The notes beneath the pieces are model-generated. The model made no database searches. It saw nothing but the letters and a program-made list of their open reading frames with translations, and was not told where the DNA came from. This document shows positions 54,228-63,289 of a stretch of 64,000 nt of DNA, piece after piece. The DNA is from Lentimicrobium saccharophilum. Lineage in GTDB: Bacteria > Bacteroidota > Bacteroidia > Bacteroidales > Lentimicrobiaceae. The stretch lies in contig NZ_DF968182.1 of the NCBI RefSeq assembly GCF_001192835.1, positions 62,001-126,000 of the forward strand, read 5' to 3'. A program made the translations under genes and the position numbers. Position 1 is the stretch's first letter, and each line of letters starts with the position of its first letter.

Positions 54228-55697
54228 TTACTCCCGGCTCCACACCGCCCCGTCTTTGGTGTCTTTCACCACCACCCCGGCACGGGTAAGTTCATCGCGG
54301 ATTTTATCGGCGGTGGCGAAGTCTTTGGCCGATCTGGCATTTTTCCTGAGTTCCAGGATCAGCTGCATCAGGTTTTCCACCAGTTCATTTTCGCCCGAAA
54401 CGGTCGCTTCGGTTTTAAGTCCCAGTATATCGCCCGTAAAGGTGTTGAAAGTCTCTTTCAGCAGCGCCAGGTCAGCTTCCGTAAGCTTCTCCCTGCCGTC
54501 GTTCACCAGGTTGATGATCCTCGCGGCGTCGAAGAGGGCGGCGATCACCACCGGACTGTTGAAGTCATCGTTCATGGCGTCGTAGCATGACTGTCGGATA
54601 GCGGACACATCCACGGTACTTGCATCGGAGGGACGAAGTTTACCGAGGGTCTGCCATGCGCCCATCAGGCGGCCCAGCCCTTTTTCGGCTCCCTGCAGCG
54701 CTTCGTTGCTGAAGTCGAGCGTACTGCGGTATTGCGCCTGCAGGATAAAGAAGCGTATGGTCATGGGGCTGTATGCCTGGGTAAGGGCTGCGTGGCTTCC
54801 GCTGAAGAACTCGTTGAGGGTGATAAAATTGCCCAGCGATTTCCCCATTTTCTGCCCGTTGATGGTGATCATGTTGTTGTGCATCCAGTATTTAACCGGT
54901 TCGGTGCGGTTGGCGGCCACGCTTTGCGCGATTTCCGACTCGTGGTGGGGGAAGAGCAGGTCCATGCCTCCGCCGTGTATGTCGAAGCGTTCGCCCAGGT
55001 ACCTGGTACTCATGGCCGAGCACTCCAGGTGCCAGCCCGGGAAGCCGTCGCTCCAGCGCGAAGGCCAGCGCATGATGTGCTCGGGCTGGGCTTTTTTCCA
55101 GAGGGCAAAGTCGAAAGGGTTGTGTTTTTCGTCCTGTCCGTCCAGCTCGCGGGTGTTCGTCATCAGGTCTTCGATTACCCGGCCCGAAAGCTTGCCATAA
55201 TGATACTGTTTGTTGTATTTCTCCACGTCGAAATAGACCGAGCCTCCGCTTTCATAGGCCAGTCCGGCGGCCAGGATATCCTCGGCCATCTTCATCTGCT
55301 CCATGATGTGGCCCGAAGCCCGCGGCTCAATGCTGGGACTGAGCACGTTCAGCTGTTCCATATTTTTATGGTAGCGGTCGGTGAAATACTGTACCACTTC
55401 CATTGGCTCAAGCGCCTCGAGGCGTGCTTTTTTGGCAATCTTATCCTCTCCTTCGTCGGCATCGTTTTCGAGGTGGCCCACATCAGTGATGTTGCGCACA
55501 TACCTTACCTTGTAGCCCAGGTGCTTCAGGTAGCGGAATACCAGGTCGAAGGTAACTGCCGGGCGTGCATGGCCCAGGTGACCGTCGCCGTATACCGTGG
55601 GCCCGCACACATACATCCCCACATTCGGGGGATTGATGGGTTCAAAAACTTCCTTTTTCCGGCTCAGGGTATTGTAAATGAACAGCTTGTTTTCCAT
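54228..55697 (-). CDS. cysS: Cysteine-tRNA ligase
   Basis: 489 aa. Class I motifs: [10 protein letters not shown] (HIGH) near residue 37 with zinc-binding CGPTVY, and KMGKSLGNF (KMSKS) near 275. [14 protein letters not shown] near 240 completes the site. Full length. It lies behind its own promoter; its stop is 55 nt from the next gene's start. Confidence 0.97.
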   Translation of the reverse strand: MENKLFIYNTLSRKKEVFEPINPPNVGMYVCGPTVYGDGHLGHARPAVTFDLVFRYLKHLGYKVRYVRNITDVGHLENDADEGEDKIAKKARLEALEPMEVVQYFTDRYHKNMEQLNVLSPSIEPRASGHIMEQMKMAEDILAAGLAYESGGSVYFDVEKYNKQYHYGKLSGRVIEDLMTNTRELDGQDEKHNPFDFALWKKAQPEHIMRWPSRWSDGFPGWHLECSAMSTRYLGERFDIHGGGMDLLFPHHESEIAQSVAANRTEPVKYWMHNNMITINGQKMGKSLGNFITLNEFFSGSHAALTQAYSPMTIRFFILQAQYRSTLDFSNEALQGAEKGLGRLMGAWQTLGKLRPSDASTVDVSAIRQSCYDAMNDDFNSPVVIAALFDAARIINLVNDGREKLTEADLALLKETFNTFTGDILGLKTEATVSGENELVENLMQLILELRKNARSAKDFATADKIRDELTRAGVVVKDTKDGAVWSRE

Positions 55698-55714
55698 GGG
55701 GATGCAATTTCCGG

Positions 55715-55722
55715 CAAAATTA
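55715..55722 (-). promoter_or_regulatory. -7 box for cysS
   Basis: The minus strand reads TAATTTTG (TAnnTTTG), 18 nt before the start at 55697. Confidence 0.5.
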
Positions 55723-55780
55723 TTAAAATATTATAAGTGTCCCCGGAGAAAGTGTTTCTGAATTTCCGCGAAAGATCCGC

Positions 55781-56752
55781 TCACCCCTGTGCTGATCCCT
55801 TGTTTGTGGTTTTTCCTGAGCGTTTAATCAGCAATAAAGCCAGTACCGGCAAAATGACTGAAGCTGTCAACACGAAGGGGGAACTGGTTTGACCAAACGT
55901 TTCAACGTCATTGGAGATAAGGTTATGCTGATAAAGGTAAGATATCAGTACTACCATTATATTATTGACGAAATGCGCCAGTACAGGTACCCAAACAGAG
56001 CCGGACCACACAAAGAGGTAACCCAGCCCCAGCCCCAGGACAAAGCGGGGGAGAAAGCCGAAGAATTGTAAGTGAAAGGCGCTGAAAATCAAGGCGGAAA
56101 GGATTACCGGCCAGTGTACCTGTTTAAAGAATTTCCTGAGTATGCCTATCAGGGCCGAGCGGAAAAGCAGTTCTTCGCCTATGGCCGGCAGCAGTCCGAT
56201 CATCACCACATTGACAATAAGGTCAAAAGTGCCGGTTACGGCCAGAAAGCGGTTGGTCAGCCGTGCCGCCGATTCCTCGGCATCACGCATCCAGTGTTCC
56301 AGCCCTGCCAGAAACTCCGGAAGCCGCATGGCTTCATTCCATGAAATCAGCTGGTTGATAAAAGGGCCGGCGGTAAGGATCATCAGCATGGTCAGGAGCA
56401 GGTGCAGGGGCCTGGGACGGGTATTTTTCAGGAATACAGAAGGATGTGCCTCCGTAAGCATGGCCAGCAGAACGGGGGGCAGCAGGAAGATCCCCACCTG
56501 GTTGGCCATCTGGAAAAAGCGGACAAAATTCAGGTTGGAGGCTTCATCGGCCGCCGGAATAAGAATGGTGGCGGACCCCCAGATAATCAGCGAGATAAAA
56601 TAGGCAAGGGAAACGGAAAAGATGCCGCAGACCAATAGCAGCAGCAACAGCAGAAACAACTGTCCGCCCGGGCCAATTTCCCTTAAAACAACCGGCCACC
56701 GCATACCTGATTTTAATTTTGTTATTTTGCGTGAAATTATGGAAAAAAGCAT
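55781..56752 (-). CDS. CPBP (CAAX/ABI) intramembrane glutamic protease
   Basis: 323 aa with about eight membrane helices. The conserved motifs are visible: GEELLFR (EExxxR) near residue 192, FSAFHLQ (FxxxH) near 220 and VPVLAHFVNN (HxxxN) near 257. An internal ATG at residue 17 (MRWPVV) is an alternative start. Bacterial members cleave or process small peptides or membrane proteins; target unknown. Confidence 0.9.
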   Translation of the reverse strand: MLFSIISRKITKLKSGMRWPVVLREIGPGGQLFLLLLLLLVCGIFSVSLAYFISLIIWGSATILIPAADEASNLNFVRFFQMANQVGIFLLPPVLLAMLTEAHPSVFLKNTRPRPLHLLLTMLMILTAGPFINQLISWNEAMRLPEFLAGLEHWMRDAEESAARLTNRFLAVTGTFDLIVNVVMIGLLPAIGEELLFRSALIGILRKFFKQVHWPVILSALIFSAFHLQFFGFLPRFVLGLGLGYLFVWSGSVWVPVLAHFVNNIMVVLISYLYQHNLISNDVETFGQTSSPFVLTASVILPVLALLLIKRSGKTTNKGSAQG

Positions 56753-56876
56753 TTGCCGCAGGGAATTGCAGTTAATCTCAGCATAATTGCTTTTTAATCA
56801 CCATTTTCTTTAAAAATATTTGGTGTTATTTTGTGTTTTGGTGGCAAAGGAAAGACACATCTTTTAACGAACACGC

Positions 56877-57854
56877 ATGAAGATCGGATCACTGGAGATA
56901 ATAGGATTGCCGCTTTTTCTGGCACCCATGGAAGACGTCACCGACCCGCCGTTCCGGAAGATTTGCCGGGAGCTGGGTGCAGATGTGGTGGTAACGGAGT
57001 TTATTTCTTCCGAGGGACTGATCCGTGATGTAGCCGGAAGCCTGAAGAAGCTGGAATTTTCGGCTGATGAACGCCCTGTGGGGATTCAGATTTTCGGGAA
57101 TAACGTGGAGGCTATGATCAACGCTGCCAGGGTGGCCGCATCGGCCGCGCCCGATTTTATCGACCTGAACTTCGGCTGCCCGGTGCGGAAAATTGTGAAC
57201 AAGGGAGGCGGGGCGGCCCTGCTGCAGGACCTTCCCCTGCTGCTGCAGATCACCGGGGCGGTGGTTAAGTCGGTGGAAGTGCCGGTAACCGTGAAAACCC
57301 GCCTGGGCTGGGATGAGCGCTCCAAACCCATCGTTGACCTTGCCCTGAAACTGCAGGATGCCGGCATCGCCGCCCTGACCATTCACGGCCGTACCCGCGC
57401 GCAGTTGTACGGGGGCAAAGCCGACTGGACGCTGATAGGGGAGGTAAAGAACCACCCGTCCATCCATATCCCCATCATCGGCAACGGCGATGTGACCGAT
57501 GGCCCATCGGCCAAAGCCATGCTTGATCAGACCGGGGTCGACGGCATTATGATCGGTCGCGCATCGGTGGGGAACCCATGGATATTCAGGGAGGTGCATC
57601 ACTACCTTGCCACCGGAAACACGTTACCGTCCCCGGGTATGGACGAGCGCCTGCGGGTGTGCCGTCAGCATCTGGAGACATCTGTGGCCTGGAAAGGCGA
57701 AATCACCGCGCTGCTCGAAATGCGCAGGCATTACAGCCACTATTTCAGCGGACTGCCCAACTTCAAACCCTTCAGGATGCGGCTGATGACCACCGTCAGC
57801 CTGGGGGAGGTAAACGGCATACTTGATGATATTGCGCGGCAGTATTGTCCCTGA
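56877..57854 (+). CDS. dusB: tRNA-dihydrouridine synthase DusB
   Basis: 325 aa. FLAPMEDVTDPPFR at the N-terminus, the FMN-site NFGCPVRKIVNKGGGAALL with catalytic Cys near residue 100, TIHGRTRAQLYGG near 165 and GNGDV near 202 define the DusB group. It reduces uridine in the tRNA D-loop with NADPH. Rather than fis, which follows dusB in Proteobacteria, an NtrC-type regulator follows here after 68 nt. Confidence 0.95.
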   Translation: MKIGSLEIIGLPLFLAPMEDVTDPPFRKICRELGADVVVTEFISSEGLIRDVAGSLKKLEFSADERPVGIQIFGNNVEAMINAARVAASAAPDFIDLNFGCPVRKIVNKGGGAALLQDLPLLLQITGAVVKSVEVPVTVKTRLGWDERSKPIVDLALKLQDAGIAALTIHGRTRAQLYGGKADWTLIGEVKNHPSIHIPIIGNGDVTDGPSAKAMLDQTGVDGIMIGRASVGNPWIFREVHHYLATGNTLPSPGMDERLRVCRQHLETSVAWKGEITALLEMRRHYSHYFSGLPNFKPFRMRLMTTVSLGEVNGILDDIARQYCP

Positions 57855-57922
57855 TCGTAAAAATGTACGGAATCGGGACATGTTTCCAAAAAAGTTCGTA
57901 TCTTAGCCTAAATTAAAATCCA

Positions 57923-59272
57923 ATGGCATCAGACCCCTTCAGGATATTTATCGTTGAGGACGATATTATTTTCGCGAAGATTATTTCTCATCATCTTTCG
58001 CTGAATCCGGACAATGAGGTAGAGATTTTCCCCGACGGCAAAAGCCTGCTGAAAAACCTCTACAAAAATCCCGCGCTGATTTCGCTTGACTATAACCTGC
58101 CCGATATGACCGGGCTGGAGGTACTCAAGCAGATCAAGGAGTTCAATCCCGATACTCCGGTGGTGATCGTTTCGGGGCAGCAGGATGTGGCAACCGCCAT
58201 CGAGCTACTGAAAAAGGGCGCCTACGATTACATCCTGAAGGACCAGGATACCAAGGAGCGTATGTGGAACATCATCAAGAACATACGCGAGAATGTCGAG
58301 CTGCGTCAGAAGATCGCCATCCTGGAAGAGGAGATCGGCCGCAAGTACGAGGTCAACAACCTGATCAAGGGCAACAGTCCGGCCATCAACAAGGTGTTTA
58401 TCCTGATAGAAAAGGCGGCGCGCACCAACATCACGGTTTCCATATACGGAGAAACCGGTACCGGTAAAGAGTTGGTTGCCAAATCGATACATCATGCGTC
58501 GGGACGCCGGAAGAAGCCTTTTGTGGCGGTAAACGTAACGGCCATCCCCAAGGAACTGATCGAAAGCGAGATGTTCGGCCACGAAAAGGGTGCGTTTACC
58601 GGTGCCAACAACCGCCGCATCGGCCGCTTCGAAGAGGCCAATCACGGCACCATTTTTCTCGACGAAATCGGCGATATGGACCTGAATATGCAGTCGAAGC
58701 TGCTCAGGGTGCTGCAGGAAGAGGAAGTGGTAAGGGTTGGGGGCAACGAGAATGTGAAACTGGATGTCAGGGTCATCGTGGCAACGCACAAAAACCTGCA
58801 GGAGCTTGTGCGCAAGGGCGAGTTCCGCGAGGACCTTTATTACCGCCTGCTGGGTCTGCCGATTCACCTTCCGCCCCTGCGCGAGCGGGGCAGCGACATC
58901 GCCCTGCTGGCCCGGTTTTTTGTGGATGAGTTCTGCCAGAAAAACAAACTCGGCAAGCTATCCATCTCGTCAAAAGCCATCGAGAAAATTCAGAAATATC
59001 CCTTCCCGGGCAATGTAAGGGAGCTGAAAGCAATTATGGAACTGGCATCTGTAATGACCAATACCGATGTGATTGAGGAATCGGACATTTCCTTCAGTAC
59101 GGCCAGCGCCAGCCAGGACTTCCTTTACGAGGAAACCACCCTGGAAGAGTACAACAAAAAGATCATCAACCACTTCCTTCAGAAATACGACAATAAGGTA
59201 AGGCTGGTGGCCCGGAAGCTGGATATCGGCAAAACCACCATTTACCGGCTGATGAACGAAGGGAAATTATAA
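57923..59272 (+). CDS. NtrC-family sigma-54-dependent response regulator
   Basis: 449 aa. Receiver domain with Asp56 (SLDYNLP), AAA+ domain with Walker A GETGTGKE (176-183), the sigma-54 contact GAFTGA (223-228), and a C-terminal Fis-type HTH (KVRLVARKLDIGKTTIYRLM). The layout is complete. No histidine kinase is adjacent, so the signal source is unknown. It is a candidate activator for the -24/-12 promoter at 47.9 kb; that link is inference. Confidence 0.95.
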   Translation: MASDPFRIFIVEDDIIFAKIISHHLSLNPDNEVEIFPDGKSLLKNLYKNPALISLDYNLPDMTGLEVLKQIKEFNPDTPVVIVSGQQDVATAIELLKKGAYDYILKDQDTKERMWNIIKNIRENVELRQKIAILEEEIGRKYEVNNLIKGNSPAINKVFILIEKAARTNITVSIYGETGTGKELVAKSIHHASGRRKKPFVAVNVTAIPKELIESEMFGHEKGAFTGANNRRIGRFEEANHGTIFLDEIGDMDLNMQSKLLRVLQEEEVVRVGGNENVKLDVRVIVATHKNLQELVRKGEFREDLYYRLLGLPIHLPPLRERGSDIALLARFFVDEFCQKNKLGKLSISSKAIEKIQKYPFPGNVRELKAIMELASVMTNTDVIEESDISFSTASASQDFLYEETTLEEYNKKIINHFLQKYDNKVRLVARKLDIGKTTIYRLMNEGKL

Positions 59273-59305
59273 GTCCCGGGTTTTTAACGACCGGAAACCG
59301 GCATT

Positions 59306-59941
59306 TCAGAACAAATCGCACACATCGGTGCCGGGCAGCAGGTGCCATGCCCGGATGCCTGTTTTGCGGGCAGCTTCCACATGTACCAGGGTGTCGTCGA
59401 TAAAGAGGGTTTCTTCAGGATGCAGCCAGCCTTCGTTCAGCACATACCTGAAAATTTCCGGATCGGGCTTGGAGAGACCGATCTGTTGCGAAAACCACAT
59501 TTTGTCGAAGAGTTCAGCCAGCGGGAAGCCATAGTTGCGCAGAAAACCGGCGGTGTACGACACATAGTGGATATGGTTGGAATTGGAAAGCAGATAAAGG
59601 CGGTAGTCATTCCGCAGCCGTTTGAGCAGTTCCACGCGGCGGGGAGGAAAGTCAAGCAGCAGGGCATTCCACGCGGTGTCTACCTGTTCGGGGGTAACCC
59701 CCGGCTGCAGGCTCCGGAGAACGGTATTTCTGAACTCTTCTGGCGATACCTGTCCGCGTTCGAATTTCACCATCAGCTCAAGGCTGGAACGGCTTCCAAA
59801 GAAGTCGGTTTCATCTTTCACGCCCAGCCGACGGAAAGCCTCGCTGCTGCGTTTCGGATCGATATTCAGCAGCACATTCCCGAAATCGAAAATCAGGTTC
59901 CGGATGCTGCCCAGGTCTGGTTTATCATTTATCTCTGACAT
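59306..59941 (-). CDS. HAD-superfamily phosphatase-like hydrolase (subclass IA)
   Basis: 211 aa from ATG 59941. Motif I is FDFGNVLLN (first Asp nucleophile, with Gly at the +2 Asp position's neighbour), motif II LLSNSN near 108, and motif III LSKPDPEIF / FIDDTLVHVEAA near 150-175. The second motif I residue reads DFGN, as in some YihX-type phosphatases. Substrate unknown, probably a sugar phosphate. Confidence 0.9.
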   Translation of the reverse strand: MSEINDKPDLGSIRNLIFDFGNVLLNIDPKRSSEAFRRLGVKDETDFFGSRSSLELMVKFERGQVSPEEFRNTVLRSLQPGVTPEQVDTAWNALLLDFPPRRVELLKRLRNDYRLYLLSNSNHIHYVSYTAGFLRNYGFPLAELFDKMWFSQQIGLSKPDPEIFRYVLNEGWLHPEETLFIDDTLVHVEAARKTGIRAWHLLPGTDVCDLF

Positions 59942-59982
59942 ATTAGGCTGTCTGTAATCAGGCTTCAAAGCTAGTGAAATTT

Positions 59983-60026
59983 CGGATTGCGGCCCTTCGA
60001 CTGCGCTCAGGGTAAAATTGCGGATT
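59983..60026 (+). repeat. 44-nt dispersed repeat, copy 2
   Basis: Identical over 44 nt to the reverse complement of 10312-10355, just upstream of the HAD gene. Related CGGATT-rich stretches continue to about 60240. Confidence 0.85.
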
Positions 60027-60318
60027 TCGGATTTTGGATTACCTTCGGTGAGCTCACTTCGTTCGGTTGCGGATTGAAGAATTCTTACAGGGCTTCGCTG
60101 CGTTCATAACCTGAATACACCGGCTGACGGGCGTCTCCCGACAGGCTCCGGCGCTTGTCAGGAATATCAACAGCATTAAACCTGCATGATGTGCCCCCCG
60201 CAAAGACCCCGCCACAGCGGGTTTCGGATTTCGGATTTTAGATTGCGAATTTTAGAATTGCTGTCCCCGAAATTCCTGACTTCTCCACAGGGCCTGGCCG
60301 CAACAATCAATAACCTGA

Positions 60319-60347
60319 CCTAACAAGTTTTCTTCCAACTTGTTGGG
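60319..60347 (+). repeat. Stem-loop in the repeat island
   Basis: CCTAACAAGTT and AACTTGTTGGG pair at 10 of 11 positions with a 7-nt loop, then TCTTCTTTTT. The 3' half recurs as AACTTGTCAGGTCTTCTTTTT-like sequence around 60984. Confidence 0.5.
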
Positions 60348-60708
60348 TCTTCTTTTTCAACTTGATAATCCAATTATTGGGGAGGCATGTCAGTGTAAAC
60401 AGTTAACATTCAACTTTTTTTCCGCTCAGGCCGCGGGGCCTCGCATTCGCAACACGGCTGCCTAAACTTGACCATTGTTTCATTTTTTAAGCTGGCCATT
60501 CATTCCTTTAAGTCTATGCCTTTGAAGGTCAACTTTAGAAGGCCGCTTTTGCGAATGCTGAAAATTTTTGGCACTGCCTTGCGTTGCTGGGATTTCAAAG
60601 AAAATAGAAATTGAATTTCATTACGTGTTAAATGCTTTTGTCCGATTTGTGATACAGGTGGGATGAAGTGTTTTACTGAATCATTGAATAATTGTTGTTA
60701 AAGGTTCG

Positions 60709-60888
60709 GCCTTCCAAAAATGGCGTTAAGAAAACAGGCAGCAAATAAACAGAGAAGAAACGCCTGCGATAATGGCTGGGGATACACGGTAGATTTTTGT
60801 ACATCGGTATTCAGCAGCGGGAGGAAGTAACAACCTTCGTTTCTTCATGCCAAAACGCTCGCCTGTTTTCAGCCATTTTTGGGAAGCC
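60709..60888. mobile_element. MITE-like element with imperfect inverted-repeat arms
   Basis: Left arm 60709-60762 and right arm 60838-60888 are imperfect inverted repeats. Shared blocks are GCCTTCC/GGCTTCC, AAAAATGGC, GAAAACAGGC and GAAGAAACG, with small gaps. The loop is about 75 nt. No transposase nearby. A stable structured RNA is an alternative reading. Confidence 0.5.
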
Positions 60889-60899
60889 TTGACTTTTTG

Positions 60900-60925
60900 C
60901 TACTTTTTGGTCAAGCAAAAAGTAG
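60900..60925. repeat. Hairpin next to the MITE-like element
   Basis: CTACTTTTTG and CAAAAAGTAG form a perfect 10-bp stem with a GTCAAG loop, only 11 nt from the element. Confidence 0.6.
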
Positions 60926-61322
60926 AAGAAGTAAAAAATGATAATCCGTTGGGAATAAGTGATTATTCGTGCGGATACGCTTCAACTTGTCAGGTCTTCT
61001 TTTTTTAACATGCACGAGTCTACTTGAAGCGTGCCACAGGCCTTGCAATTGTGAATCCATCCCGGTGGCCGAGCGGTTCCGATCGTTATCGGAACGAGAC
61101 CAGCCGGGAGGTTCTGAAGCACGGACGAAACATCCGCGCCAACGGTATCTTTGAATAGTTGAATCCTTGAATCTTTGAATCCTTAAAGCAAACAGAGTGC
61201 GATTGAGCCACAATAGCCACAACTTGTCCCGGCTACTTTACAGGAATAGTTGAACTGCATTTCCACGACTTGTCCCGCAACCGGCGGGATTTTCATATTT
61301 GCACATCTTCACAGTACGAAGC

Positions 61323-61378
61323 AACCTGAGCACCTGAGCACTTGCGCACCAGAACACCTGAACACTTGCGCACCTGAA
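61323..61378. repeat. Octamer array CACCTGAA, 7 units (inverted form of GTGTTCAG array)
   Basis: Seven contiguous 8-bp units such as CACCTGAG, CACTTGCG, CACCAGAA, CACCTGAA. They are the reverse-complement family of the array at 9795-9874. Confidence 0.8.
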
Positions 61379-61445
61379 CGGAATCGCAGGGAACAACAGA
61401 GGGACACGAACTCAAATTTTATTAATGAATCATTTAAGGCTATTC

Positions 61446-62168
61446 TCAGATAAAATTCTTATCCACAAAAGACTGGAAGGCTTCTTTGTACTGATCGCTG
61501 ATGGGAATATAGGTTTTACCGAATACGATGCGGCTTCTTTCTATGACCTCGATACGCTTCAGGTTCACAATAAAGGAACGGTGCACCCGCATAAACCGGC
61601 CGGCTGGTAGTTTCAGTTCCAGTTGCTTCATGGTCACCAGTGTGAGCAAGGGGTGATCTTCCCGGTGAAGGTATATCTTGACATAATCTTTCAGCCCTTC
61701 AATGTAAAGGATATCATCAAGGTTGACCCGTCTTAATTTATAATCTGATTTGATGAAGAGGAAATCGCTGTCGGTATCAATCTGAGGTTCTTTGTCTGCA
61801 CCGGCAGGCATTATCCTGCTTCTGGCCCGGTTTGCCGACTCAAGAAATTCCTCATACGAAAAGGGTTTCATCAGGTAATCAAGCGCATCCAGGCGGAAAC
61901 CCTCCACCGCGTAAGAAGCATAGGCCGTGGTAAATATAAAACGGCAGTTTCCTTTGCTGATGCGGGCAAATTCCGTTCCCAGAAGGTCCGGCATCTGAAT
62001 ATCAAGAAATGCCAGTTCAACAGGGTGCGTTTCAAGATATTCAAGCGCTGTAAGGGGACTTTCAAAGCTTCCTGTAAGCTCAAGGAACGGTGTTTTGCTG
62101 ATATAGTCCGTGATCAGCTTCAGGGCCAGCGGCTCATCGTCGATGGCAATGGTTTTTAACCTGTTCAT
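61446..62168 (-). CDS. LytTR-family response regulator
   Basis: 240 aa. The receiver domain has Asp56 (FLDIQMP) and the C-terminal LytTR DNA-binding domain runs from about residue 140 (IKSDYKLRRVNLDDILYIEG) to the end. It should act with the LytS-type kinase whose stop lies 3 nt upstream. Regulated genes are likely the MacB-like transporter of the same run, an inference from order. Confidence 0.94.
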   Translation of the reverse strand: MNRLKTIAIDDEPLALKLITDYISKTPFLELTGSFESPLTALEYLETHPVELAFLDIQMPDLLGTEFARISKGNCRFIFTTAYASYAVEGFRLDALDYLMKPFSYEEFLESANRARSRIMPAGADKEPQIDTDSDFLFIKSDYKLRRVNLDDILYIEGLKDYVKIYLHREDHPLLTLVTMKQLELKLPAGRFMRVHRSFIVNLKRIEVIERSRIVFGKTYIPISDQYKEAFQSFVDKNFI

Positions 62169-62171
62169 GAC

Positions 62172-63248
62172 TTATTTCAGATTGATGATAAGTTGAACAT
62201 TGTATGATTCATTGTCTTCTGAGATTTTCAGCGTGTGCCGGCCGGGATAGAGCAGGTTCAAACGTTTCCGGATATTTTCCAGTCCGATGCCCGGACCTGA
62301 AACGCTGTTGGTGCCTTTTTCGGGTGAGCGGCTGTTGGTGCACGAAAATTCAATCCGGGTTTCCGTCGATTTCAGGCTGATGTCAATAAATGAAGGAGAT
62401 TTATAACTGATTCCATGTTTGAAGGCATTCTCGATAAAAGCGATAAAGATCATGGGCGGAATGGTGAGCTGTTCCGAATGTGGCCTGAAATCTACCGAAA
62501 CTTTCACTTTATCGCTCAGCCGCAGGCGCATCAGGTCGATATAGTTGTTCATAAAGGCCAGTTCCTGCTCCAGTGTAATATTGCCGGTTTCCGATTCATA
62601 CAGCACATACCGCATCATTTTAGAGAGCTTCAGGACGGCGTTGGAAGCGTCCCTGCTGCCCGATTCGGTAAGGGAATAGATGTTGTTCAGGGTATTGAAA
62701 AAAAAATGCGGGCTAATCTGGTTTTTCAGCATACTCAGTTCCGAGGAAAGTTTTTCCTTTTCCAGGTCCCGGTGTTCCTTCTCCTTTAAGTTATAGGCTT
62801 CCGTAAGTCTCAATCCCATGGCCAGGCCTGTGATAAGCATGGAAATAAATGCTGTGTTCATCATGTGCATAGCCGGCGGTGGCCCGTGGAAGTCAAATCC
62901 TTCAATGGCCAGGCGGTCGCGCAGCATATCCATGCGTTGCCGGAGGAGGTCATCGGGGAAGAGCCAGTGCCCAAGGTTGTCGGTAAGCATAACCGAAAGG
63001 ACAATTGCCAGCGCTGCATAGAGAAAGAATTCAAGTTTTCTCCCTTTCAGATAATAAGAAGGTACCAGCCAGAGATAAGAGATGTAGAACAGCACTCCGC
63101 CAATGGCCACACGCACATAATACCTGCCTTCGAAAAATCCGGGTTGCTCCAGATTGCCCGATATCATAAACCAGGGAAGCAGCAATACCACTGCCCAGAA
63201 GGCGAGATGAATAAAAAAGGTCAGTTTATCGCCTTTCATAGTTTGCAT
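62172..63248 (-). CDS. LytS/YehU-type sensor histidine kinase
   Basis: 358 aa; ATG 63239 is an alternative start. Four hydrophobic segments (about 10-30, 45-65, 72-92, 128-148) precede a His_kinase domain with His181 in QISPHFFFNTLNNIY and an HATPase with FIENAFKHG and GPGIGLENIRKRL. No periplasmic sensing domain, so it probably senses membrane state or a partner. It is 41 nt after the permease gene. Confidence 0.93.
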   Translation of the reverse strand: MQTMKGDKLTFFIHLAFWAVVLLLPWFMISGNLEQPGFFEGRYYVRVAIGGVLFYISYLWLVPSYYLKGRKLEFFLYAALAIVLSVMLTDNLGHWLFPDDLLRQRMDMLRDRLAIEGFDFHGPPPAMHMMNTAFISMLITGLAMGLRLTEAYNLKEKEHRDLEKEKLSSELSMLKNQISPHFFFNTLNNIYSLTESGSRDASNAVLKLSKMMRYVLYESETGNITLEQELAFMNNYIDLMRLRLSDKVKVSVDFRPHSEQLTIPPMIFIAFIENAFKHGISYKSPSFIDISLKSTETRIEFSCTNSRSPEKGTNSVSGPGIGLENIRKRLNLLYPGRHTLKISEDNESYNVQLIINLK

Positions 63249-63289
63249 TTGACTTCAAATTTAAGGTTTTTTACATACTGTCAGTTCGT

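Larger units (their letters stand above)
59942..61445. other. 1.5-kb gene-free repeat island
   Basis: No credible gene on either strand. The longest frame (60911-61222, minus) is low-complexity at both ends. It holds the 44-nt dispersed repeat, stem-loops, a MITE-like inverted repeat and an octamer array, listed separately. Confidence 0.6.

Noticed and set aside
54732-55736. 334-codon plus-strand frame opposite cysS
   Set aside because: Shadow of cysS, whose HIGH and KMSKS motifs are intact; it also crosses the cysS promoter.
60568-60583. Sigma-54-like TTGGCACTGCCTTGC in the repeat island
   Set aside because: The GG-to-GC spacing is one base short of the strict 10-nt requirement and no gene follows.
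60911-61222. 103-codon minus-strand frame in the repeat island
   Set aside because: Its ends are low-complexity (tandem ATCTTTGAATC-like repeats and a Leu run) and it covers dispersed repeat sequence; no domain.
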